The notes below the pieces were generated by a model. That model had not been told where the DNA came from, made no database searches, and was given only the letters and a program-made list of their open reading frames with translations. Positions 1 to 7,000 of a stretch of DNA of 14,284 bases are shown here, piece after piece (position 1 is the stretch's first letter; each line of letters opens with the position of its first letter). This stretch comes from Flavobacteriales bacterium UBA1993 (GTDB lineage Bacteria; Bacteroidota; Bacteroidia; Flavobacteriales_G; Salibacteraceae), in the NCBI GenBank assembly GCA_002336485.1, contig DDCZ01000037.1:1-14284 (forward strand), in the 5' to 3' direction. The position numbers and the translations under genes were made by a program.

Positions 1-35
1 GAGCCGGGGGAAGTGTACCCCCCTTTGTCAACCTC

Positions 36-197
36 AATGAATACAAGGCTTTCAGAGTTTGATTCCCAATGCGGCCCTATATGCGGCCCTATTTGTTGTC
101 AACTGAAAAGATTCTGAATTCCTTGTGCGGCAAGTTGACTCATTGAATAATCATGCTTGACATTTTTGCAGGACAAAATCCCCCGCAAAGAAGCCGA
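36..197. repeat. Diverged long repeat, copy A
   Basis: This block aligns with 1526-1687 at a constant offset of 1490 bp without any gap, at roughly 70% identity by eye. The best conserved parts are around 47-55 (ggctttcag), 104-136 (tgaaaag, then ctgaattccttgtg) and the end at 191-197 (aagccga). It lies just downstream of the minus-strand lipoprotein gene, as copy B lies just downstream of the next minus-strand gene. On the minus strand both copies can be read as LAAQGIQ-x-LF, but copy A meets a stop straight after, so no gene is called. The role is unknown; a recombination site or the remains of an integrase end are possible. Confidence 0.75.
69..92. repeat. Tandem 12-mer inside repeat copy A
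   Basis: The 12-mer atgcggccctat occurs twice in perfect tandem (69-80 and 81-92). The matching place in copy B also holds a tandem 12-bp duplication, but of a different sequence. Confidence 0.9.
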
Positions 198-269
198 TCA
201 AGCGCACAGCTTTGGGCTCCTTTATCGAGCGAGTTGGTAATTCCCCTTGATATCAGGAAGTAGCAGTGC

Positions 270-992
270 TTATAGGAGCAATGCAAGGATTAGGAGTACT
301 TTAATTATTCCCGTCACGAGACCGGTAATAGCCATACCCTTTCCTTTCCTACCGGTTCGACTTGTTTTTGCCAAGCCAATAGCGCCGAAAATGATTCCCA
401 GAACTCCAAAGCCGAAAACAAGTAATCCGAAAATTCCACAACACATGGCAGCAATCGACAGACCGTCAGTACCAACGTCAGAAGGTTCAATACCAAAAAA
501 TGAGCGTTTAAGCGATTGCGAAAAGCGTTGGAATGTCCATGAATCTGATTCCACGACTGCCCCTTCAATATCAAAATAAGCTGGTTGATTCGATATTTCT
601 ATGTGATTGTCAATCATCGATGGTGCGTCTTGTAGATGAGGCGGATCTTCAAAAGAATCCGCAGCACCATTAACCGGCAAATCACTCATAAACTCAGACC
701 GCTCATATTCTAAGAATTCCCAATCATCATGGACTACATCAGTTACTTCAAAAAAATCTTCGTCCGACTCTGTCCAGTCCTGAGCGTACAAGTCAGCATT
801 ATCATATTCAAGTTCCGCGATTCTCTGGTCTACCACAAACGCCTCCCTTTCTTGATCTAAATCATTTGAAAATATCTGATTTGACGATGACCGAGAAGGA
901 ATGTAAAAACCGTCCATCAAAGTCCTTTTCTGAATACCGCAACTCGTTATTCCAATTGCAAGAATGGAAAATATTATTAATTTAAATTTCAT
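270..992 (-). CDS. Putative lipoprotein with a C-terminal DUF4190-like membrane domain
   Basis: A 240-residue protein. Residues 1-17 are a signal sequence ending in a lipobox (ITSC, Cys18), so the N-terminus is probably lipid-anchored after export. Residues of about 20-175 are strongly acidic, rich in Asp/Glu and Ser, with no motif I recognise. The C-terminus (about 178-240) has two glycine-rich hydrophobic segments separated by a basic loop (SRTGRKGKG), the pattern of DUF4190-type domains, for which no firm function is known. A purine-rich stretch (aagaagg) lies just before the start codon and supports this start. It stands alone, followed by repeat copy A. The lipobox plus two C-terminal membrane segments suggests a protein tethered at both ends; function unknown. 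Confidence 0.8.
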   Translation of the reverse strand: MKFKLIIFSILAIGITSCGIQKRTLMDGFYIPSRSSSNQIFSNDLDQEREAFVVDQRIAELEYDNADLYAQDWTESDEDFFEVTDVVHDDWEFLEYERSEFMSDLPVNGAADSFEDPPHLQDAPSMIDNHIEISNQPAYFDIEGAVVESDSWTFQRFSQSLKRSFFGIEPSDVGTDGLSIAAMCCGIFGLLVFGFGVLGIIFGAIGLAKTSRTGRKGKGMAITGLVTGIIKVLLILALLL

Positions 993-1133
993 TTTTGCCT
1001 TCTTTTATTTCGACCATAAGTTATCGCAGAAACACTTAATCCCCATATAATCAAACTTTATCCCCCATGATGACACCTGTCCCAAAACTGAAACGCTAAG
1101 AAATCCCAGTAACAGCTCAAGTCCTGTTCATGA

Positions 1134-1170
1134 TGCAATGTAAAAATTGATTTCAATTATTTTACTTGCA
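1134..1170. repeat. Imperfect 37-bp palindrome
   Basis: The arms tgcaa-gtaaaa-attga (1134-1150) and tcaat-ttttac-ttgca (1153-1170) are complementary over 16 positions, broken only by one extra base (1139) on the left and two (1158-1159) on the right, around a 2-base centre. It lies about 140 bp upstream of the minus-strand lipoprotein start. It could be a protein-binding dyad or an AT-rich hairpin; no T-run follows, so it is not a standard terminator. Confidence 0.6.
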
Positions 1171-1280
1171 TCCTTCGAACAAATTCATTTCAAACCACAT
1201 CTCCTGACCGTTCGAATTTCACCTTTTACACCTCAGACTAAAAGGGGCGCAGCAATTCCCGTGGTGACCAATTCCGGATG

Positions 1281-1349
1281 AAAAACCGAGTCTACGGATC
1301 ACCTCTTACAACGGCAGTGCAAAGCCGTTTGCGGTAGGTTTTTGAGGTG
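1281..1349 (+). other. Candidate structured RNA segment (possible pseudoknot)
   Basis: Three complementary pairs are packed into 69 bases: aaaaacc (1281-1287) with ggttttt (1337-1343); cacctc (1300-1305) with gaggtg (1344-1349); and a local hairpin aacggc (1310-1315) with gccgtt (1324-1329). The first two pairings cross, the arrangement of a pseudoknot. The segment is flanked by similar 9-10-mers, ggtgaccaat (1263-1272) and ggtaaccaat (1351-1360), and lies just upstream of the small ORF at 1387. This is base-pairing potential only; no covariation can be checked here. Confidence 0.25.
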
Positions 1350-1386
1350 GGGTAACCAATCGAAGCTTCCCGCCCTAAATAGGCCC

Positions 1387-1527
1387 ATGAACGACATCAA
1401 AACCATCGAAGAACTGAGCGTGTACAACGAACGATTGAACGGCATTGTAATGGCCTTAAAACGGCTTGAGGAACGAGAAAGGAAAGACGCTCAAAGCGGA
1501 ACCGATGACACCCCCTCTGACCCCTAA
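1387..1527 (+). CDS. Small hypothetical protein, doubtful
   Basis: A possible 46-residue, highly charged, helix-prone peptide (begins MNDIKTIEELSVYNERLN). The middle (VMALKRLEERERK) looks like a short coiled coil; the tail is polar (GTDDTPSDP). An in-frame ATG at 1342 would add 15 residues, but that extension is not convincing. No Shine-Dalgarno sequence is seen. The stop codon (1525-1527) falls exactly where repeat copy B begins, so the ORF may belong to the same repeat unit; the equivalent place for copy A is at the left edge of the window and is largely missing. I do not recognise a family. The protein-like composition makes it worth listing. Confidence 0.35.
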   Translation: MNDIKTIEELSVYNERLNGIVMALKRLEERERKDAQSGTDDTPSDP

Positions 1528-1687
1528 TGATTCCAGGCCTTTCAGACTTCAGCTCCCATTCCGTCACACTATCCGTCACACTTGGACATGATTTGAAAAG
1601 GATCTGAATTCCTTGTGCTGCAAGTTTACCCCTGGAATGGTTAGGCTTGACATTCTTGCCGTGAGAACCCCCCCACACAGAAGCCGA
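1526..1687. repeat. Diverged long repeat, copy B
   Basis: The partner of 36-197, gapless at an offset of 1490 bp. It begins at the stop of the small ORF and ends shortly before the stop of the minus-strand outer-membrane protein gene (1720). The longest identical run is ctgaattccttgtgc near 1604-1618. On the minus strand it stays open in the frame that gives LAAQGIQ, but composition and context do not support calling a gene. Confidence 0.75.
1560..1583. repeat. Tandem 12-bp duplication inside repeat copy B
   Basis: The 11-mer tccgtcacact occurs at 1560-1570 and 1572-1582, a period of 12 bp. It occupies the same place as the tandem 12-mer of copy A, but the sequence is different. Confidence 0.9.
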
Positions 1688-1719
1688 GCACACTCGACCC
1701 CCATTTGGTCAAATCAACT

Positions 1720-2319
1720 TTACAGATCACCGCCAGCATTGAAGCCCAAACGTAGACCAGCAGACATACGAAATCCTGTGCGTATGGGAAACGAGGCGTC
1801 GTCCTCGATGAAGCCCGTGCTCTGGTCTTTGGTCCAAGTGCCCCCCATGTAGGCGTCGAGAAGGAATCGCTTAACCCTTCGCTGATATCCCAGCTGGAAA
1901 GAGCCCCCCCTGCCCCTCCATTCCATCGGGTCGTAACCCCAAAACCAGTCAACCGGGGTGTATCTCGAATACCCCAAGAACCCAGAAATGGTGACATACG
2001 TTCCTTGCCCAGCAGTCTTACCCGGGTACCAGCGAATCTGTGGCTCAAGGATGACGCCCCGTTTCTGGGTATCCCCTCCCCCAAACAGAGGTTCACCCGG
2101 CCGGCCAACCTCAACGAATATTACAGAAGTATTGCGCGCGATGTAGTCGACATCCAATCCCAAAGAAAATTGATCTCTGAGCACCAATTCAGTGCCAAGG
2201 GAATAACGACCAGCCAAGAGGCCAGTTAGATTCGTTCTAATGACCGGTCCAATCTGAGCAGTGGTTTGGACAGTCAAAACAGTAACCATGATTAACAGGA
2301 TGGAGAAGTTCTTATTCAT
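1720..2319 (-). CDS. Predicted outer-membrane beta-barrel protein
   Basis: A protein of 199 residues when started at the third in-frame ATG (2317-2319). This start is chosen because it puts a clean signal peptide first (MNKNFSILLIMVTVLTVQ, then TTAQIGP); in-frame ATGs at 2326-2328 and 2341-2343 would add 3 or 8 residues. The mature part has alternating polar and aromatic stretches typical of beta strands (for example GTYVTISGFLGYSRY, GGSFQLGYQRRVKRFLLDAY, RMSAGLRLGF), and ends in a strand-like segment. Length and pattern suit a small outer-membrane barrel of the DUF3575-like kind, but I cannot name the family. The long loop around GGGDTQKRG could face the outside. It is divergent from the secreted-protein gene at 2538. 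Confidence 0.7.
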   Translation of the reverse strand: MNKNFSILLIMVTVLTVQTTAQIGPVIRTNLTGLLAGRYSLGTELVLRDQFSLGLDVDYIARNTSVIFVEVGRPGEPLFGGGDTQKRGVILEPQIRWYPGKTAGQGTYVTISGFLGYSRYTPVDWFWGYDPMEWRGRGGSFQLGYQRRVKRFLLDAYMGGTWTKDQSTGFIEDDASFPIRTGFRMSAGLRLGFNAGGDL

Positions 2320-2419
2320 ATTTGTCATGTTGTGCGTTTGCAACGTCGTTCACTGCATGAAGGTTGCTTACCGCCTTTCGTTTGAACAGATGACGAGAGA
2401 CTCCGCACACTCCAGTAAA

Positions 2420-2431
2420 TGGAGCCGGCGG
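2420..2431. repeat. 12-bp exact match to the RNA-gene end at 14265-14276
   Basis: tggagccggcgg is identical to the acceptor end of the minus-strand RNA gene at the right edge of the window. The match stops on both sides (no ggtgg to the left, no gagtcgaa to the right). It lies in the divergent intergenic region between two exported-protein genes. It may be a relic of an earlier insertion or chance. Confidence 0.3.
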
Positions 2432-2537
2432 CAATCTGCTCCTCTTGAAATGCCCAGAAATCAAAAGACCTTCAGCCCTGTACTCATGTTTGTCCCTCTA
2501 CCTGCAACCAAATCCAAGATCTCTTCGTCATTCCAGC

Positions 2538-3182
2538 ATGAATCCAAAATCTCTTGTTTGCTCAGCATGTATTTTTCTCTCGTTCTATTGTGCACGTGGT
2601 CAGTCCGTAACGCTTACCCTTGACAATGTTCCCGAGACTGTTCAGTGCAATGAAGTCTGGACAGAGCAGGATGTAAGTCTAAGTTTTGTGACCACGACCA
2701 CGGACGATTGCGCTCCAGATGGCTGTTACTTTGCGGCAAATGGTCCAGCCGATGGCTTCGCAGAGTCCGTCATGATTTGGCCTTCTCGATTAACCGTTGA
2801 TTTGACGGGGTTACCGGGCATTCAGACAATCGAGGTGGACATTGTAGACTATTGCGGCTTTTATTGCACGCAGGCTTTTTTAATGGACACGGCTGGAATC
2901 GTGAGCATCAAGGGGAACAGCGAAGCGGGCCCTGAAACCCTTATTTTGGATAATCCCTCACAGGCAGCACTCACAGAATTGGCCATTTCTGGTTGTGAAA
3001 GTGGGCTGAACGAAATTCGAATTTATCAAAACACGAGTTCCATTATGAATGTACCCGCTGTGGATAGAAAAGTAGTGCGAATCGTGGATCCCCTCGGAAG
3101 AGATGTTTCCTTTCACCGGGGGCAATTACTGTTTCACATTTACGACGATGGCACGGTAGAGAAGAAGATGGTAATCGAGTGA
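2538..3182 (+). CDS. Secreted protein with a C-terminus like a type IX sorting domain
   Basis: A 214-residue protein when started at the ATG at 2538, which gives a compact signal peptide (MNPKSLVCSACIFLSFYC, then ARG/QS as likely cleavage site). An upstream in-frame ATG at 2445 would add 31 residues without signal character. The mature part has paired cysteines (DDCAPDGC, DYCGFYC) that could form disulfides. The last 40 residues (RKVVRIVDPLGRDV, then LLFHIYDDGTVEKKMVIE) resemble the C-terminal domain that directs Bacteroidota proteins through the type IX secretion system, including a 'D-x-LGR' turn and a 'Y-x-DG-x-x-EKK' strand. The body has no recognised domain; it may be a surface or adhesive protein. 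It runs convergent to the RNA gene whose terminator follows at 3215. Confidence 0.75.
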   Translation: MNPKSLVCSACIFLSFYCARGQSVTLTLDNVPETVQCNEVWTEQDVSLSFVTTTTDDCAPDGCYFAANGPADGFAESVMIWPSRLTVDLTGLPGIQTIEVDIVDYCGFYCTQAFLMDTAGIVSIKGNSEAGPETLILDNPSQAALTELAISGCESGLNEIRIYQNTSSIMNVPAVDRKVVRIVDPLGRDVSFHRGQLLFHIYDDGTVEKKMVIE

Positions 3183-3214
3183 TTTCCCCTTGACTCTGCC
3201 GCAATTGAGGGCAT

Positions 3215-3245
3215 AAAAAAGCCCGCTTTCACTGGGAATACGGGC
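3215..3245 (-). terminator. Rho-independent terminator, minus strand
   Basis: gcccg (3221-3225) pairs with cgggc (3241-3245), with an inner ttc/gaa pairing. On the minus strand the stem is followed by six T (3220-3215), a good terminator; on the plus strand the T-run is poor. No minus-strand gene now precedes it directly. It lies 20 bp from the displaced RNA-gene end at 3266, so it is probably the original terminator of the target RNA gene. It may also stop the secreted-protein transcript. Confidence 0.7.
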
Positions 3246-3265
3246 CATTTCATTCACAAGATACA

Positions 3266-3292
3266 GGTGGAGCCAGGGGGAGGAGGGTCGAA
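3266..3292. repeat. Left attachment site, displaced copy of the RNA-gene 3' end
   Basis: ggtggagcc (3266-3274) is identical to 14263-14271. Beyond it the similarity continues (aggggga against ggcggga), then five extra bases (ggagg), then gtcgaac as in the T-loop region of the RNA gene. The extra bases destroy the T-arm, so this is not a working tRNA. Read with the terminator at 3215-3245, it marks the left junction of an element inserted at the 3' end of a minus-strand RNA gene. Confidence 0.65.
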
Positions 3293-3612
3293 CTGTCTGA
3301 TACAAGACCTTGACTTACTACTTAACACTGTTGTCCATTAAAACGATATTAGTTGTGAAATTTATTTCTCCAATAAATAGGCCCAATTTAGTTCACGTTT
3401 CATAGACTTTGAGCACCCCAATCCGTTAAATGGAATGGAAGTGACCTTACTGCCCTCGCTTGGATTTGCCTTAAGAAATATGTGGCCTAAGAGTTTGAAT
3501 CCTTGAGATCGGCTTGGTAAAAATTCTATTTGCAGTTTATAATGTTTAACAATGTATAGCGAACGAAATTGTTTAGGGTCTGGCTCACATTGTTTACTTT
3601 GGTGGTCGACAA
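3293..3612. promoter_or_regulatory. Left-end leader of the island, presumed promoter region of the efflux operon
   Basis: About 320 bp, AT-rich, without a convincing gene. It must hold the operon promoter, but I cannot place a clear Bacteroidota TAnnTTTG box. An 8-mer attgttta occurs at 3568-3575 and 3589-3596, exactly 21 bp (two helical turns) apart, with a related aatgttta at 3541-3548. This layout suits a regulator binding one face of the helix just upstream of the first gene. A short tttatt/aataaa inverted repeat lies at about 3361-3376. Confidence 0.35.
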
Positions 3613-3948
3613 ATGAGAATTACAGCCTTCATATTCGCTATTTTGTTCTTCGGAATAATAGTGCTTCCATGTAACGATAGCCAAGAAGCTATTCAGGAGG
3701 AAAAAAGTGGATATGCTGATGTTTTTGAGGTCGATAAGGATCAAAGTCAATCCGACCAAAAGGGGCACTCTCACGATTGTCCTCCTTTTTGCACGTGTGC
3801 ATGCCACGGAATGGCATTGTCTTTGCCTCCAATTATGGCTTTTGAAGGTAAAACGTGCGCAGAGACCATTGATCATGTAGCACAGTTGATCACCCTAAAT
3901 TCGTTTGCCCACCTTTCCACGGTCTGGCAGCCGCCAGCATCTTGTTAA
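3613..3948 (+). CDS. Small exported Cys/His-rich protein of the DUF6660 type
   Basis: A 111-residue protein. Residues 1-18 are hydrophobic and signal-like, followed by PCND; the Pro before Cys20 does not suit a standard lipobox. A metal-binding-like cluster lies at residues 52-65: H52, H54, C56, C60, C62, C64, H65 (HSHDCPPFCTCACHG). The C-terminus contains WQPP, as I recall for DUF6660-type proteins found ahead of Cus/Czc pumps in Bacteroidota. It opens the efflux operon, 76 bp before the pump gene. A periplasmic metal-binding or metal-sensing helper is a reasonable inference; biochemical function is not known to me. Family assignment is from memory of pattern and context. Confidence 0.75.
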   Translation: MRITAFIFAILFFGIIVLPCNDSQEAIQEEKSGYADVFEVDKDQSQSDQKGHSHDCPPFCTCACHGMALSLPPIMAFEGKTCAETIDHVAQLITLNSFAHLSTVWQPPASC

Positions 3949-3966
3949 TCATAGTTCTGCGGATAA

Positions 3967-3982
3967 GTATGTCCTGACATAC
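3967..3982. promoter_or_regulatory. 16-bp palindrome, candidate operator
   Basis: gtatgtc-ct-gacatac is a perfect 7-bp inverted repeat around two bases, in the 76-bp gap between the DUF6660-type gene and the pump gene. Size and symmetry suit a dimeric repressor or activator. It has no T-run, so it is not a terminator. As RNA, a 2-base loop would be tight, which favours DNA binding. Confidence 0.4.
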
Positions 3983-4024
3983 ATGGTCCCTATTTTCACT
4001 TTGGTTTAACAAAATCACTTTTAC

Positions 4025-7000
4025 ATGTTTGATAAAATAATTGCCTACTCTGTGCGGAGTAAGCTTATGGTGGGCTTATTCACAATAGCCTTGGTCATCT
4101 GGGGGGTATATTCAGCGACCCAGATACCGATCGACGCTGTGCCTGACATCACTAACAATCAGGTACAGATTTACACCGTATCGCCCACATTAGCGACTCA
4201 GGAAGTGGAACAATTCATCACTACTCCGATTGAATTGTCCCTTCAAAATCTTCAGGACATTACTGAGATCCGATCCATCTCAAAATTCGGGCTTTCCGTT
4301 ATAACCGTAGTCTTTGAAGAGTCGCATGATATTTATCTCGCGAGACAGCTCATCACCGAGCGCATCAAGGAAGCACAAGACGCGATACCTGAAGGACTCG
4401 GTACTCCTGAAATGGCTCCTATTTCCACAGGATTGGGAGAGATCTATCAATACGTTGTGCGACCTGAAGAAGGTTTCGAGGATCAGTACTCTACAGTAGA
4501 ATTGCGTTCCATTCAAGATTGGATCGTCAAACGGCAATTATCTGGAATCCCTGGTGTGGCCGAAGTCAACTCCATGGGGGGACACTTGAAGCAATATGAA
4601 GTAGCGGTCGATCCCTCGTTGATCCGATCATTGGGGATTGATGTGAATAACATATTCGAGGCTCTCGTAAAGAGCAATGAGAACACCGGAGGGGCATACA
4701 TTGAGAAGAATCCGAACACCTACTACATACGCACAGAAGGCATTGCCACATCCTTAGCAGATATAGGGAATATCGTGGTCAAGGTGGTATCTGGAAGGCC
4801 GATACTCATTAATGATGTCGCCACTGTACAATTCGGAAAGGCACCACGCTACGGAGCTTTGGTTAGAAATGGAAAGGAGGTCGTTGGCGGCAAGGTTATG
4901 ATGTTTAAAGGCGCGAACTCATCCGAAGTCACCGAACTCGTAAAGGAGCGGGTCGATCAAGTTCAGAAATCATTGCCTGAAGGTGTGATGATAGAGCCCT
5001 ATCTGGTGCGCGATAAACTGGTGAGTGAGGCCATTGGAACCGTGGAGAAAAATCTGATCGAAGGAGGACTCATTGTCCTTCTCATACTGGTGCTCATGTT
5101 AGGCAACTGGAGAGCGGGGTTGATCGTAGCCTCAGTAATTCCATTAGCCATGCTCTTTGCACTGGCGATGATGAACCTTTTTGGTATTTCCGCCAATCTA
5201 ATGAGTCTAGGAGCTATTGACTTTGGTCTCATCGTAGATGGAGCCATCATTATTGTGGAGTCCATTGTTTTTCGATTGCATTTGAAATTCGCAGGAAAAC
5301 GTCTTGATGCAGCCACCATGGATCGAGAAGTGATAGACTCCTCACAGAAAATCAGAAGCTCAGCCGCCTTTGGAGAGATCATCATTCTTATGGTCTATAT
5401 CCCGATTCTGGCGCTAGTGGGAATTGAGGGTAAGATGTTCAAGCCCATGGCACAAACTGTCATGCTAGCTATCGCAGGGGCACTTATCTTATCGTTGACG
5501 TATGTCCCCATGATGACCGCATTATTCCTGAACAAGAATGTGACGATTAAAAAGACTTTTGCAGATCGGATTATTGCCTTTTTCGAGCGACTCTATGCAC
5601 CAGTATTGGAATATGCACTTCGTTATAAAAGGCTATTTGTTGGCCTAGCTTTAGTCATGTTCATCGGTAGTCTGATAGGGTTTTCTCGAATGGGTGGGGA
5701 GTTCATTCCCACTTTAGAAGAAGGAGATTTGGCATTACAACACATCCTTCCTCCTGGAAGTTCTTTGAGTCAAAGTGTGAACACATCAGCCATGATTCAA
5801 AACAAACTCATGGAAGACATCCCTGAGATATTGGATGCTGTGGTCAATATTGGCTCGGCAGAAATACCCACTGATCCCATGCCGGTCGAGATAGGGGATC
5901 ACATTTTGGTCATGAAACCCAAAGATGAATGGACAACGGCCAAAGATCGTCTAGGCATGTTCGAAGCAATTGAGGCTTCCTTATCTGGTATTCCAGGAGT
6001 CGGTTTAGAATTCTCACAACCTATACAATTGCGTTTCAATGAATTGATGACTGGCACAAAGGCGGATATCGCAATTAAGCTTTATGGTCAAGATCTGGAT
6101 ATTCTCTATTCGAAGGCCAAAGAAGCTGAGCTGATCATCTCCAAGATTGATGGAGTCGGTACTGTCAATGTCGAACAAACAGTCGGAATGCCTCAGATTA
6201 TTATTTCCTATGACTATGCCAAATTGGCCCAATATGGCCTCCATGTCAAAGAGGTCAATCGTTTTGTGAGGTCAGCCTTTGCTGGCGAAAAAGCGGGAGT
6301 AATCTATGAGGGAGAAAGAAGGTTTGATCTAGTAGTCCGCTTGGATGAAAAGAACAGACAAGGGATCGATGATGTGAGCGGTTTGTTCATCAGTCTGGAG
6401 AATGGCGCACAAGTCCCATTGGAGAATGTGGCAAACATCGAACTGATCAATGCTCCAATGCAAATCTCACGGGATAATACGAATAGACGAATAGTCATCG
6501 GGGTCAATGTAGGTGACACGGATGTGGAGACTTTAGTCGAGAATATTCAAGATAAATTAGATGCGAGTCTCTCTTTACCCGCTGGATACTATTTCACCTA
6601 TGGAGGTCAATTTGAGAATCTAAAAGCGGCTAATGCTCGATTGGCAATAGCCGTTCCGATGGCCCTGGCATTGATATTCCTACTGCTCTATTTCACTTTT
6701 GGATCCTTTACCCAAGCTACACTCATCTGCACTGCGATCCCATTATCGGCGATTGGAGGAGTGTGGGCACTCTATCTCAGGGGACTGCCATTTAGTATAT
6801 CGGCCGGCATTGGTTTCATTGCCCTCTTCGGAGTGGCCGTGCTCAACGGGATTGTCCTCATAGGGTATTTCAATCAGCTGAAGAAAGAAGGTATGCTCGA
6901 TATAGTAGAACGAATAAAGGTTGGAACCCGTGTCAGATTACGTCCAGTCATCATGACCGCGGCAGTGGCCTCATTGGGTTTCTTACCCATGGCTCTATCG

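Larger units (their letters stand above)
993..1386. other. Intergenic region without a convincing gene
   Basis: About 390 bp between the lipoprotein start and the small ORF at 1387. It holds a long imperfect palindrome (1134-1170), a short hairpin (1222-1227 with 1240-1245) and a cluster of complementary segments (1281-1349), annotated separately. I see no convincing promoter for either neighbour. Confidence 0.6.

Noticed and set aside
69..92. CRISPR-like or satellite repeats
   Set aside because: Only two units in tandem without spacers, and no cas genes in the window.
36..1687. Integron attC sites
   Set aside because: The repeats are direct, not internally palindromic, lack the RYYYAAC/GTTRRRY core sites, and no integron integrase is seen.
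1397..1693. Minus-strand ORF of 98 codons across repeat copy B
   Set aside because: Its reading is partly shared by copy A (LAAQGIQ-x-LF), but copy A has a stop right after, only one silent difference supports coding, and composition elsewhere is not protein-like.
1641..2114. Minus-strand 157-codon ORF overlapping the outer-membrane protein gene
   Set aside because: It is in another frame of a gene with a clear signal peptide and barrel-like pattern, and it has no recognisable features itself.
2445..2537. N-terminal extension of the secreted protein
   Set aside because: The extension is basic and proline-rich and would bury the signal peptide that starts at 2538.
3266..3292. A working tRNA gene 3' end on the minus strand
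   Set aside because: Five extra bases destroy T-loop and T-stem spacing, and no upstream tRNA body can be read at 3292-3370.
4999..5385. Minus-strand ORFs opposite the pump, ATPase and recombinase genes
   Set aside because: All lie opposite strong family matches and read as shadow frames with skewed composition.
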